64,000 nt of DNA from Bryoerythrophyllum caledonicum (GCA_963971425.1 OZ020519.1:19427397-19491396), one strand, 5' to 3'; counted from the stretch's first letter, positions 1 through 11,509 are shown. Program-made: numbers and translations. The notes: generated by a model from the sequence alone, not told the origin.

Positions 1-596
1 TCCTCCGTTTTGCACAACACGGTTAGCACAAAGGAAATCACAATGACACCCAGGCCCACATTCCTTTAAAAAAGTCCTGGTAATGTGGCCTATACATCTC
101 CCCTTCATGGCATTTGAACAACCTGCACTCTGGCAATATTCGTATAAGCCCGTATCACGTCCGAATGTCTCCCTGAGCGCCTGCAAAGAATCCACATCAT
201 GAAAGATATGACACTTTGTTTTACAAGTAGGGAGCTAAACTTTCATTTTTGACATTCTAATACTAATGTTGATGCTGGAAATAAGAGCCATGCAGTTTCG
301 ATGTAGTGCTTGTGAAGTACGCTCCCTCTAGTATAAGGGGCACAGTCTGCAGCATAGAAAGCACAGTCGCATGCATTTCTTTGGGATACTCCACACGCAG
401 ATTTGCAGCCACAGCAACCTTTCCCTTCTGCCACTGTTAGGTCGAGATCTACACACACAACTCCAACGAGCGAGTTCTGTAAAATGTAGTCGAAGCCGTC
501 CGGTTCCAAGCATGGGTCTTCCATGACAACCACCCTTATGAGAGTCCTTTCAGCTCCTTTGAATAAATCATACGACTTTCGTGGTAGCCTAGCATC
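1..596 (-). CDS. SUVR-like histone H3K9 methyltransferase, partial (pre-SET exons)
   Basis: Two exons read on the minus strand. The first runs 596 to 321 (acceptor ttgcag just above 596, donor GTACTT after 321; 92 codons). The second runs 180 to the window edge (acceptor tttgcag), in the same phase. The first carries a cysteine-rich pre-SET stretch, with GKGCCGCKSACG followed by NACDC and a YTRGS segment. The second has the knot preceding SET, with KGRCIGHITRTFLKECGPGC, then CDFLCANRVVQNGG. This order matches the SUVR1/2/4 branch of plant SU(VAR)3-9-related proteins, nuclear enzymes that methylate histone H3 lysine 9 using S-adenosylmethionine. The catalytic SET domain would lie beyond the left edge and is not seen. 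The donor of the first exon is the least certain point. Assignment to the SUVR family is firm; subfamily and intactness are not. Confidence 0.75.
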
Positions 597-1145
597 CTGC
601 AACCAAAAAGACAAATCTGCATCACAATGGCAAAAACATGACTTGCCTTCTATACATACATGATCAATAATAATGAAATTACCAAGCCACATCTATACGT
701 AAAGCCGACAATGAAGGTGAGTACTTCCTATACTACAATATTGTATAATACGACAAAATCTATAGTGTAAAATATATTGAGATAGAGTATATTGCACCAC
801 TTAAGGTACTACTTCATTTCATTAGAATATTGTTGCCCACTCAGGTTTGTCAACCTTAGCTCTATTAGAATATTTGTAGTGTATAATAACATATATAAAA
901 GCCTGGCTCGATGTGGCCCATTCTAGAGGACTGCAGTTGCAGAAAACTAACATACACAAAGTTCTATGTATGGTGACTCAACGTCTCCATACATAACAGC
1001 ATACCAAAAATTCAAAAGTTGCCCCACTACTAGCGTGTATACAAACGTACCATTTGCAATCCACCGGCTACAAGAATGGGGATATGCACATCCCGCATGA
1101 TTCATGAAGTACCTACAACAGGTAAATCTCGAAAGTTCAAATTCA
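597..1145. other. AT-rich spacer, probably intronic
   Basis: This stretch lies between the pre-SET exon and the basic candidate exon. I see no supported exon, RNA gene or repeat in it. It is consistent with intron sequence of the minus-strand gene. Confidence 0.4.
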
Positions 1146-1985
1146 CTATTGTTTCCTACATGATCTCTTTACCTTTCCACCTTTTGGGTCGCCAACCTCA
1201 TTGTCCACTATATCTACAGAACCTATTTGGTCGACCTTCTTTCTCTTTGCCGCCTTCATCTTCCCTATAGACACCTCACCTATTTCTTCGGTAGGTCCTT
1301 CGCGTCGTGTTTTGATTTTGTCCTTCCCCTTACCCCTCGTCTGTGCTCCTGCGTTGCTAGTGTCAATCATGGCAGGGGAAGCAAACTTCCTTCTAACAAT
1401 ACCTTTCTTCACCTTCTTTGACTTCAACTCTGCAATTCTCAGTTGATACTCAGCAAACAAAATTGCCTCCTCCAAAACACCGTCATCTTGGTCCTTCCCC
1501 TCTATGTCACTCTCAGGACCTGAAGCTCCCAATGTTACAACCCACGAGGTTTGTCAATACATGTGGATACCACTCCAAGACTGAACACTAGCCAAATGAG
1601 AGGCACATTGTACCTTCTTTGTTGCATGCTTGCTCGGTTGGGGGATGCATAGGTAGGTTGCACATCAATAGAGGTGGAGAGTTCGACGCCTCCTTCACAT
1701 GTGATGGAAGTGCCTCTAAGGGTGAGACTAGGTCCTTGGCCGGTGAAAGTCCCACCACGTTGGGCCGTGAAACTAGTGGTTCTGCGCAGGCTCCCAATGC
1801 GTTCTTTGGCATGCTCAAGGGCTTCTCCAGGGCTGCTGAGCATAAGACTCTCCTCGATGGGGTAGCTAAGTCACTCTTCTCTATGCCAAGGCCTGAATTC
1901 TTCGGGAACTTCTCAGGGCTAGTTACAATGCACTCAATCTCAATACCATCTTTTCCCGCAAAATGACGGGAGTCATCAAAAATGT
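1146..1985 (-). CDS. Candidate upstream exons of the SUVR-like gene
   Basis: Two long minus-strand open stretches lie upstream of the pre-SET exons in the same orientation: 1532 to 1146, and about 1985 to 1588. The first is lysine-rich with clusters such as KSKKVKKGIVRRK and an acidic start (ESDIEGKDQDD). The second is Ser/Pro-rich and has no recognised domain. A donor-like site (AAGAAG followed by GTACAATG) ends the second, and an acceptor-like cttcag lies just inside the first, so splicing between them is possible. SUVR proteins have poorly conserved charged linkers before pre-SET, which would fit. The upstream limit coincides with the inverted-repeat element starting near 1977, so the true N-terminus may have been displaced by it. 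They could also be non-coding. Confidence 0.35.
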
Positions 1986-3099
1986 AGATGGCAAAACACA
2001 CCTCAAACGCTTGATTTGGGCTATTTTTGAGTGAGTTATGTCCATCCAAAGTTTTTTTATTCCAACATTAGACGGGGAAGGGGCGGGGATGTTTGGGGCG
2101 GGGATGTTTGGGGCGGGGACGTCCCCGCCCCTAAATGGTAGGGGCGGAGATGTCTCCGCCCCTCTCCATCCAATTTTGGAATCAACAACTTTGAAAGGCC
2201 ATATCTCACTCAAAAGTTGTCCAAATTAAGTGTATGAGATGTTTTTTGGCATTTACAAAAAATGTAGATGGCAAAACACACCTCAAACGCTTGATTTGGG
2301 CTATTTTTGAGTGAGTTGTGCCCATCCAAAGTTTTTTTATTCCAAAATTAAGCGGGGAAGGGGTGGGGACGTGAGGGCGGGGACTCAACCCTTTAAAGGT
2401 AGTAGAGGAACAAAGTTGGGCAAACTCCATTCTTGCCTTGGCAAAGGCCTTCCTTCTTCCCATGCATTGGAGAACTACATTTATATTGTACATTTAGTTT
2501 TCCATCCAACGTCTAGGGAAGGACATAATTGCCGTGATTATTGAGGAATGCAAAGATCTCGTCGGAACCAAATTTAGCGGCTCTTTGCCTTAAATGGTTC
2601 CATTGGACATGCGAAGAAGAAGAAGAAGAACTACGGTCTTATAATGGGACCGGCGTGAATGTAGTGCTTGTTCATTCTCTTCACTAAGCATATGGCCACG
2701 GGACATACGCTAGTGTGTATAGAACTACTTTCCCCTCTCGAGGATAAACACTTTTCTATCCTAAGTGCTTCCGTACACTAATTGCATTAGAGACAACTGA
2801 CATGTGATCTCCTCCAAGGGCTTTGTGGGTTCCCATACAACGACGCCGTGGGATCCCCCACCATAATTGGATGTACTATGTGGTACTTGAATTAGAATGT
2901 TGTATTACGCTATAAACAACAAATTTTTTTTGACATTTTCAAAGAATGTAACATACTTTGCACAAGTGAAACCTCCTTTGTTATCGACGGACAAATACCA
3001 TTGAACAATGTAGTTTAGAGGTAAAGATGTGTTTTTAAATGACTCATCTTAAGGTCATATTCAAATTTATGAAGCATAACATCGAATCATTCAATGTCC
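1977..3099 (+). repeat. Left inverted arm of the foldback element
   Basis: The inner end is caatgtcc at 3092-3099, matched by ggacattg from 4613. Two tandem sub-units start near 1977 and 2266. Both begin with a gtagatggcaaaacacacc-type sequence and end in the GC-rich palindrome block. Confidence 0.75.
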
Positions 3100-4612
3100 T
3101 ATATCCCTTGTGTAACAAGCCTTTAACTTTACTTTACAAAGGAATTACGCAACTTAACTTTACAAATGAATTATTTAAACATGCAATGAGAGGGAGACAT
3201 ATAAATTCCCAAACATAAGGGGTAGTCTAAGCTTCTAACCACGGAAGAAATGTACAAGTTACCCAACAATAAAATGTTGCATGAGTGCCCCACAATAAAT
3301 TAGGAATGTACCACTTATTAAAAAATATATTGTTTATTCCAACTCTTCAACCCTCCCATTAATTCATCCATAGACTTTCGTAAAAAAATACCCCCTTTTC
3401 ATCCATTGAAAAATAGTGAGAACCAAAATCGGTAGAATCTACCATTCAAATTTTGTACCTATTTTTTCCATGATATTTTGTATGTACCAATTACATAGTT
3501 CTAACTTCTTTGACATTATATCTAATTATATATTACTTATAACCATATTTCACACTTTCAAAAGTTATGTATGTTACATGTACTTTCTTTATAAAATTTA
3601 TCCTAAGTGAATATATTTGCCCCTATTTTTTTATCGTACGTAGTTTCTACAATTTTTGCCAGTGGCCCCTTCGAGATTACTTTTTTTTCCCAACTTCCCC
3701 AAAATGTGAAACGTGTTTTATTTGGGTTTAAATGTTTTTTACAACAAAGAAAATACTTTGTATTTGGAATCTTAGAAGAAGGTAATACTCTTTATATATA
3801 AGTATTCTATAATTGAATCCAATGTTAAGAAGGGGCATGGGAAGATAAACAAAAAGGTTAAGAAACATATAAATAGTTTGCACGTGTAGAGAACTAAAAG
3901 TGAAACCATTTAACATTGATGTAAAAATTAATTCTCTATGTTTCAAATATAATACATATATGAAGAGCAACAAATATTAAAAAGGAAATGTAATAGTTTC
4001 CATTTGAGCATAAAGAAATTCACATTCCCAATTTATAAATACGGCATATATATAAAGTACAAAACAACGTCAAAATTATATTTATTTAGGAAAAAAAATT
4101 CATACAAACCATACAAAGTTCTATCGTTATTGTATATAGACATGAGTTCAAGAAAGAAGTTAATAGTTATGTTCTATATTGCTAGAAATTTTGCTAGAGC
4201 TTCTATTCACATTAATATTTTTTGTACATCTATATGTAAAATAAAAAAAAATTGGTCGTGTGTCTCTCCCCTACATCCATTGCTTTTACGATAGACATGT
4301 TTAATATGACCTTTTGAAGGTGTCATCCATAGAAGCAAAGCCTTTTGGAGTTTCATCTAACCTTGGCAAGGTTTAATCAATTTAAAGTTAAGTTGACACC
4401 ATTTGGTAAGAAGTGTTGTGAAGCAACCACTTTGACTTTGGAACCTTCTGGCCTTTAAAGGATGCTTTTGAATGCACCATCTTTCTTGCGGGTTGAATTA
4501 GGAGATAAATAATCATAACCCCAACAACATAAAATATATATTTCAACCACCCTATGCTTATAAAGAGTAATTTGTAAATTCTTTCAAAGGGGTTGTTACA
4601 TAAGAGATATAT
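3100..4612. other. AT-rich centre of the foldback element
   Basis: About 1.5 kb of low-GC sequence between the arms. The open stretches are short, AT-driven and resemble no protein family I know. No transposase, tRNA or further repeat was seen. Confidence 0.5.
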
Positions 4613-5743
4613 GGACATTGAATGATTCGATGTTATGCTTCATAAATTTGAATATGACCTTAAGATGAGTCATTTAAAAACACATCTTTACCTCTAAACT
4701 ACATTGTTCAATGGTATTTGTCCGTCGATAACAAAGGAGGTTTCACTTGTGCAAAGTATGTTACATTCTTTGAAAATGTCAAAAAAAATTTGTTGTTTAT
4801 AGCGTAATACAATATTCTAATTCAAGTACCACATAGTACACCCAATTATGGTGGGGGATCCCACGGCCTCGTTGTATGGGAACCCACAAAGCCCTTGGAG
4901 GAGATCACATGTCAGTTGTCTCTAATGCAATTAGTGTACGGAAGCACTTAGGATAGAAAAGTGTTTATCCTCGAGAGGGGAAAGTAGTTCTATACACACT
5001 AGCGTATGTCCCGTGGCCATATGCTTAGTGAAGAGAATGAACAAGCACTACATTCACGCCGGTCCCATTATAAGACCGTAGTTCTTCTTCTTCTTCTTCG
5101 CATGTCCAATGGAACCATTTAAGGCAAAGAGCCGCTAAATTTGGTTCCGACGAGATCTTTGCATTCCTCAATAATCACGGCAATTATGTCCTTCCCTAGA
5201 CGTTGGATGGAAAACTAAATGTACAATATAAATGTAGTTCTCCAATGCATGGGAAGAAGGAAGGCCTTTGCCAAGGCAAGAATGGAGTTTGCCCAACTTT
5301 GTTCCTCTACTACCTTTAAAGGGTTGAGTCCCCGCCCTCACGTCCCCACCCCTTCCCCGCTTAATTTTGGAATAAAAAAACTTTGGATGGGCACAACTCA
5401 CTCAAAAATAGCCCAAATCAAGCGTTCGAGGTGAGTTTTGCCATCTACATTTTTGTAAATGCCAAAAAACATCTCATACACTTAATATGGACAACTTTTG
5501 AGTGAGATATGGCCTTTCAAAGTTGTTGATTCCAAAATTGGGTGGAGAGGGGCGGAGACATCTCCGCCCCTACCATTTAGAGGCGGGGACGTCCCCGCCC
5601 CTGCCATTTAGGGGCGGAGACGTCCCCGCCCCAAACATCCCCATCCCTTCCCCGCCTAATTTTGGAATAAAAAAACTTTGGATGGACATAACTCACTCAA
5701 AAATAGCCCAAATCAAGCGTTTGAGGTGTATTTTGACATCTAC
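4613..5743 (-). repeat. Right inverted arm of the foldback element
   Basis: Reverse complement of the left arm, collinear over at least 4613-5446. Further out it holds two GC palindrome blocks (near 5560 and 5600) where the left arm has slightly different spacing, so the outer arms differ by small indels. Confidence 0.75.
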
Positions 5744-5905
5744 ATTTTTGTAGATGCCAAAAATCATCTTATATGCTTAATTTGGACTATTTTTGAGTGA
5801 GATATGGCCATTCAAAGTTTTTGATTCCAAAATTGGGCGGGGAGAGGCGGGGACGTCCCCGCCCTTGCAATTTAGAGGTGGGGACGTCCTCGCTTCTAGT
5901 ATACC
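5744..5905. repeat. Extra sub-repeat outside the right arm
   Basis: A further diverged copy of the arm sub-unit (ctatttttgagtgagatatgg, then the gcggggacgtccccgcc palindrome near 5850). It continues beyond the point where the left arm stops. It is either part of an asymmetric element or remains of an older copy. Confidence 0.6.
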
Positions 5906-6007
5906 ATTTCCTATAGTCAACTACCCATTTTTTTGTTTGAATCGCGCGTGGCAGCACTTTAGTGCATACGTGGCTGCCATGTCGCCTGTTTTTACCTTGC
6001 GGGTAAG

Positions 6008-6320
6008 TCAACTCTGTGTTGACTGTATTGGACGGGCGAGACATCTACCGGATGGGCGAATCGGACGGACGGGCGAATTGGACGTCCGTCCAGTATGACA
6101 ACCTTGGTGCCCCGGTGGCATAACATCTCGTAAACCCATCATTTCATTAAACCTTGTGCTAGTAGGAGAACAACACATCGGACACACCGATTGTCTCATG
6201 GAACTTTCAAAAATGCACGTAGTATGAAAGTTATGGCTACATTGTCCCAATGTATGTGCCCCGTCTTGACCAAATTATTCCTGGCACAAGCTGCATTTGT
6301 CATTGAGGAACGTTGGTTTT
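6008..6320 (-). pseudogene. RING-H2 finger relic
   Basis: On the minus strand the sequence reads KCSLCQE, then an in-frame TAA, then GAHTLGQCSHNFHTTCIFES and SVCPMC. The eight zinc ligands of a C3H2C3 RING (CxxC, CxH, HxxC, CxxC) are all present, but the stop sits between the first and second ligand pairs. RING-H2 domains are usually E3 ubiquitin-ligase modules. No full host ORF surrounds it. In plants, RING domains also occur at the C-terminus of SWIM-type proteins, and a SWIM relic lies at the other end of this window, so a shared family is possible but unproven. Confidence 0.5.
6020..6100. repeat. GGACGG/GGGCGAAT motif cluster
   Basis: A short GC-rich block with repeated gacgggcga, cggacggacgg and gacgtccgtcc units. 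Similar GGACGG-rich blocks occur at 15,930-16,110 and 16,180-16,260 in otherwise AT-rich DNA. Confidence 0.5.
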
Positions 6321-6539
6321 GGTCCATATATGGATGACAGTTCTCTCTAAATCCACAAAGTGTAACGAGAAAATCTTAAAAGGCATCCATCTTTCTTCCA
6401 CTTCCAACGCTCAGTCAATGCTATTGCCCTATCCGCTTGTCGCAGTTCGTAGAGTCAGTATTCCTCTGGAATGCACTCAATTGTCACTAAATGCTTCCAA
6501 AGTAAACCACTCCGGTTTTGATCCCATAGAGACCTAGTG

Positions 6540-7714
6540 TTCCTCTCAGAACATCCCCCAAAGTTAAACTACCGAATCAATCATTCATGGGTTAGCTATT
6601 CTATTTACTCTTATATTATGGATCTAGATCCTTCCGGAGCCCAAAGCTTGTACAACGGTTTCCGGAACTAGTTTCCGGACAACCGGTAGGTAGTTTGATT
6701 ATTCTATGTTCCCCCTCAGAGAGTCTTCTAGAAGGTTTAAACGAGTGACCGGAAGGCCACTGATCCTATTTTGTGTAAGTGGCCGGATTCCCCACTGCCT
6801 TGTGACTTTAAGTGGCTAGACACCCACTGCCTCGGAACTTATAGTAGCCGGACACCCACTCTCCCTACTCTGCTAACCGGTGATTGATTGTTGTTGCTAG
6901 ACTTGTACCCTAACATCATCCGGATGGCCTTCCGAACGCGGTCACGCAGAGAAAAGTCCGGATTACAACGACATTCCGGTAAGTACGGTTGTGATTCTCC
7001 GGAGCAGATGTTACGATTTACCAAAAATACTCCGTCTAGACCTATGCGTCAGGCTTTGTCCTGTCTTGGGAGAAAACTCCGGCATCAACCGGAATCTAGG
7101 TTAACACAGATTTTTCCGTGTCCTAGACAAGACCAGGAACACCTCTGTAGTTCATTTCTTCCCCTCCTGGCTACTTCCGGACCCTGGAGACTACTAGGAA
7201 CACCTCTGCAATAGCCCTCCAACTCTCCTAGGCGATCTCCTAATACGGGTTTGACCGATTTCTCTCTAGCAAAGAGTTTATCACTCCACTCCGGAAGAAT
7301 GCTTACACAACAACACATACAAGAATGGATCCGTTACTCACAAAGACGACACTCCACACCAATGAGACTAGAGAGCAAATCTAGTAGGAAGGTCTGGAGT
7401 ATATTCAACGCAAGAAAACAAGATCCACAGTTTTCCAAAACTCTACTACTAGGTATTAACTAAGTTTCCTAAACTTAGTCTACCTCCTAACTGCTAGAAA
7501 TCCGGAGGATCTTATCTACAAGATTCGAGAAATCCGGAAAAGTTGCAGATTGGATCTCAGATCCTATAATCTCGGAAAAGTTTCCGGATTCAAGATTTCA
7601 TATCTTAAGCTACAAAAACTCGCAGTTGATTCCGTCTGCATTCGGGTACAATCTAAGCCCTATCGTTAATTATTGTTGGACTAAAATTACAGCCCACAAA
7701 TGCTACATCTAACA
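6540..7714 (-). repeat. Probable 3' LTR of the old Ty3/gypsy element
   Basis: On the minus strand the sequence AGGAAAG (7721-7715) acts as a plausible polypurine tract. It is followed directly by TGTTAGATGTAGCATTTG, a TG start typical of an LTR. The block is rich in ccgga and accgg words. The lower boundary is uncertain because no second LTR survives; about 6,540-6,600 is a guess. No target duplication could be checked. Confidence 0.5.
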
Positions 7715-7719
7715 CTTTC

Positions 7720-9795
7720 CTAAGATGGAGCACCCAGTGCCCGATTTCTCCCACTTCTGCGCGTGGGGGATATCTCCAAAGGAACCCGTTGCTTACCCTT
7801 TCCCTTCTTCAATGTTGACGAAAAAGAGTCGACCTTCCGGGTTGGTGGTTTGGCAGCTGGGGAAACCCTTACTACCGGAGTCCTGGAGTCCGGAGGACGT
7901 GGTTGTCGTTCCGGCGCAGCTTCCGGAACTGGAGGCGACGGTCGTTCCGGCTTGGAAGTCGGTTTGACCTCTCTGACAAGGTCCCTATAACTTTCGGAAG
8001 GACTCCCTGGTCCGTATTCCAACCTCCGAGACACGGACTTCGGTGGTGCTAGGGAGTCGGTCTCCTCCGGAGGATCTGGCAGTCGCATGGTCGAAGGCAT
8101 TAGCAGATCCGGAAGATGCTTATTATCTCTCATGTGCTGGGATTTGGAGACACTATACCTTCTACCGGTGTCCGTGGCGATGGAGTATCGAAGTCCTCCG
8201 GATTCGTTGAGGTCCCTGGGGCTGGAGCCGGCTCGGACTGTGGCGGTTCCGGAGGAGCCGTGGTCCGGTCAGGGGTCATGAAATCTTCCGGTACTTGGAC
8301 CGCCATGTCTTCCGGATCCAACTGAGTGATGTTGCTCACCAGGAGCTGCATCTGTTCTCAGGTCTCGTCCATCTTCTCCGCTTGATCGAGGAGGAACCGA
8401 AAGATATTGGTTTTGGTCACCTTCTCCTTCTCCACCAGTTTGGTGAAGAACTTGCTACGGTTGACTGTATCCACCGGAGAGCTCAGAGCCTCCCGGACCT
8501 CCGTCAAGGCGGCTGCCAATGCGTTGGCTCTTGCCTCCGCCTGTTTCCGGGCCACTGCTGCCAACGCTGTCTCTTGCCGTAAGTGTGCTATCTGCTTCTC
8601 TAACGTCGTGTTGGATTTATACAGGTTGGTGACTTGTAAATGCACCGCCTTCAGGGAAATCTCCTTGTTTCGGAGATCCTCCACCCGAAAGATGACCTCT
8701 TCCAGCCGGTTGACACCTAGACTTTGGAAGACCTGTTCCACGCCTTTCTTTATAGCGTAGTTGAGCCTTTGAGAGCTGCCACTCTCCAGGTTAGCCCATA
8801 CACGATGTCATCGATCTCCACCATCTGGCCCTCATAGTCCTCTGGGTCGAGCTTCCTCTTCTTCCGGCTGGCTTCCTCGGACGGACCGGACTCGTCTACG
8901 CTGGACGATCCGAACAAACTACTGGTGTCCGGACTCTTCGGTGCCGGCTCCTTGTCTCGAGCCTTCTTTTGCGCCCTCCGATCTTCTTCCGGAGTGTCCG
9001 TTGTTGCTGGGTTTGGCGCTGGTTCCGCTGCCTCTCCGAACTCTTCTTCCGTCTCCTCACCTACGTACTTTTGGAAGCTAAGGACTTCGTCGTGCAGCCT
9101 CTGCTTTGTCTGAGAGAGTTGTTGGTGATGGCAGTAGAACTGCGCCACATAGGAGGCCAGAGGGGTCGTAGATTTCTTCACCTTCTCAAGATTGACCACC
9201 AGCCGATTGATCATCTCACTCATGAGGGTTCCCCAATCTACCAGTATCTTCCCTCGGAGTGCTTCGAGAAAAGTGCAGGCCCACTTCAATACCAGCCGCT
9301 TCGACTTTTCCGAATGAAAGATAGGGTTTAGAAAGTTGAAACCCTAGCACCAACCGGGCATCCTGATGCTTTAAGTCCTGGAGGCTGTACCCCTCCTTCG
9401 AGTCGGCCTTCCCTTCGAATTTCTCCGCCAGGAACTCGTCTCTCCGTTCTACCACCTTGGTGCGCCCGGCTCGGAAGTCATATGCATGTATTCGAGATGT
9501 ATTCATTCCGGAACTCCCCAGAGTTCCAAATGAGCCCGCAACATCCATTCGTACTTGGGATCCGACGTGCCTATCAACTCCCGGACGTACACCTCTTCAT
9601 GAATGCCCCAGGCAACGTCGAGGAATCCGTCACAGCCCATGGCCTTCAAGCACCCCTTCAGAAGGTTGTATTTGTCCGGGTCTGTAGGGATATCCAGTAG
9701 AACCTTCATTAACGGCGGAAGCGCAGAAGCTGGCACTTTGTCTCAATTCCCTCTGCCATCCCGATTCGTCTTCTTCTTCTTGGCCATGGCGACCG
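7720..9795 (-). pseudogene. Post-integrase ORF of the old Ty3/gypsy element (decayed)
   Basis: Starts at an ATG near 9,790 (MAKKKKTNRDGRG), then breaks through several stops and frame changes at about 9,745, 9,500 and 9,290. Recognisable pieces in order are: a globular part (EEVYVRELIGTSDPKYEWML); a segment with LVDWGTLMSEMINRLVVNLE; an acidic region ending in the basic cluster RKKRKLD; a long Ala/Gln/Glu-rich coiled coil (8,741-8,358); and a Pro/Ser-rich tail with a basic end (TRRSGRNRAL). It stops one base pair from the polypurine tract. The layout (globular domain with an NW/DW-type helix, basic cluster, coiled coil) parallels the post-integrase ORF of the young element at 34,189-37,221. 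No transmembrane segment is visible, so it is not an obvious envelope gene. Confidence 0.6.
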
Positions 9796-9899
9796 TCTTC
9801 ATCTGTTCAGCCTAATTCCTCACCCTCTCTCAATGTTGTCCCTGCACGCATCGTCCTCTCAAAAACTCTCTCTAATGGACGCACGTCCGTTCTAACCGC

Positions 9900-10015
9900 T
9901 AATGCAACAAATCCTAACGGCCAACAGTTAAGAGAAGAAGAGAGAAAGAGAGAGCGCAAGAGAGAGTGAGAGCGCAACACGCGAAGGAAAAAGAAAAGAA
10001 AGAAAGAGGTTTCCC
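9900..10015 (-). promoter_or_regulatory. CT-rich tract ahead of the post-integrase ORF
   Basis: The plus strand is nearly pure GA (agagaagaagagagaaagag and similar) for about 100 bp, so the minus strand, in the sense of the element, is a CT tract ending about 120 bp before the ATG near 9,790. CT-rich leaders are common near plant transcription starts. A separate transcript for this ORF is my inference. Confidence 0.35.
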
Positions 10016-10318
10016 TCGCGCCGCGGCCTTTTGTAGTTGGCCGTTAGACCGGCTTCGGGAAAAGGTACGGTTGATGATGACAATTCCGGGTGACAGACTT
10101 CCCCGGAGTTCCGATAACTATTCCGGCCCTTAGTTTAGCAGTTTTAGGATCAATTAGGGATTTTAACCGGGTGCATCCGTCTTTAATCCTACAAACTGAC
10201 TATAGGTTTTATTGTAGTCCACACTATCGTACTTACTTAACTAATTTTTTTGTTTTTGCCAGATTTTTAGGTTGACTTCCAAAATCTCGTGGGAACGGTT
10301 TTCCACATTATCTCTTTT

Positions 10319-11404
10319 TCACCCGTGAGCGTCCTCGCGAACACTTCCGGTATGACCTTCCAGATTGTAAAGCTTGACTCTAGAGCCGTTCGTTCTAGTA
10401 TCCAACGGCCTCCTTTCTAAATCTTCTAATTGAAGAGATCCGTTTGCGTAATTACGAACAACTCTAAAGGGTCCCATCCAGCGGGTATGCAATTTACCTG
10501 GAAAGTCCTTATGACGGCTGTCAAAAAGGAGTACTAGATTGTCCTCCTCAATTCCGGTGTCCATTGGCAATTTTCGGTCGTACGCCTCCTTCTCATTTTC
10601 TTGGGTTTTTTTGGTCATTTCCAGGGCATCCATCCGGCTTTCCTCGAGGTTGTCAATCTCCTACAACCGTTGATGTACGTCCGGTATCCGGTCCCCATGA
10701 CGGAAGGATTAGACCCGGAAGGTCTCTATTTCCGTCTCTACGGCTTGTAGCACCTCCTATCCATAAACTAGAAAGAAAGGGCTCTTACTGGTGGTACTTT
10801 TGTATGCCGTATTGTATGCATAGATGGTTAAGTTGAGCTTCTTGTCCTAGTCCATCTTGTGGGAGGTAACCACCTTGGTCAGAATCTTGTAGATGATGCC
10901 ATTTGCGCGTTCCGTCAACTTGTTTGCTTTCGGATTGTATGGAGTCGTCTTCCGATGTCGGATGTCATATCATTCGGTTAGGTCAGCTACTACCTCATTC
11001 AGAAAATCGGTTCCTCGGTCACTTACTAATTCCAACGGATGTCAAAACCTCATCATGATTCGCTCGAACATGAACCTTGCTAATGATTCCGCATCGTTCT
11101 TCCGGGTTGCTCTGGCCTCTACCCATTTCGTGGCGTTATCCGTAGCCAAAATGATGTACCGGTGCTTCTGACTTACTAGTGGCTGGAACGGGCCAATGAA
11201 ATCAACTCCCCACTTCTCGAAGAGTGCCAATGGTACAATCGGGGTCAGTGGCCAATGGTTCCGGAAAGTAGGATTTCCGGTACGTTGGCATGGGTCATAG
11301 CTCCGGATGAAGCTCCAGACGTCCCGATTTAGGTGCTGCCACCAATATCCGGCGCTGCGAATTCTTTCAACGGTAGTGACGGCTGCAAATGAATATAAGA
11401 ACAT
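10319..11404 (-). pseudogene. Ty3/gypsy integrase, 5'-truncated
   Basis: Minus-strand pieces show the integrase zinc-finger tail (SYDPCQRTGNP), the first catalytic Asp (EKWGVDFIGPF), the following ATDNATKWVEA strand, and then, after damaged sequence, the C-terminal GPF-type motif (TRWMGPFRVV). The second Asp and Glu lie in the interrupted stretch 11,040-10,640, where the frame is broken. The upstream end stops abruptly at 11,404, next to the inverted-repeat element. Closest in style to non-chromodomain Tat/Athila-like gypsy integrases. Confidence 0.75.
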
Positions 11405-11509
11405 GAAGATATCATACTTTTATGTGGAAAAGAAGAAGTGTTTTTTGTACCTTGTTCGACGGAGTGTGACAATGTGTGAAAATGTTTGACTTAGATTATT
11501 ATGCTATTT

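Larger units (their letters stand above)
1977..5743. mobile_element. Foldback-type element with 1.1-kb inverted arms
   Basis: The left arm (about 1977-3099) and right arm (about 4613-5743) are reverse complements. Paired positions sum to 7712 across the inner 800 bp without a net indel, and only a handful of mismatches are visible. The outer parts of each arm hold sub-repeats of about 240-290 bp. These carry GC-rich palindromes (ggggcggggacgtccccgcc-type) and the phrase ctatttttgagtgagtt. The 1.5-kb centre (3100-4612) is AT-rich and has no convincing coding sequence. The high arm identity suggests a recent insertion or arm homogenisation. No transposase is visible, so this would be a non-autonomous foldback or long-TIR DNA element. 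I could not fix target-site duplications because the right side carries an extra sub-repeat. Confidence 0.7.
6540..11404 (-). mobile_element. 3' half of an old Ty3/gypsy retrotransposon
   Basis: Reading down the minus strand: integrase core and C-terminus (11,404-10,319), a spacer with a CT tract, a decayed post-integrase ORF (9,795-7,720), a short purine tract, and a sequence starting TGTTAG that looks like the 3' LTR (7,714 downward). Gag, protease, reverse transcriptase and RNase H are absent. The element stops at 11.4 kb where a separate inverted-repeat element begins. Frameshifts and stops show it is dead. Its gene order matches that of the young 21-kb element, though the sequences differ strongly. 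Confidence 0.75.

Noticed and set aside
2311-2544. 77-codon ORF present in both foldback arms (also 5168-5401)
   Set aside because: The identical peptide is explained by the inverted repeat itself; the reading frame crosses the GC palindrome and shows no protein character.
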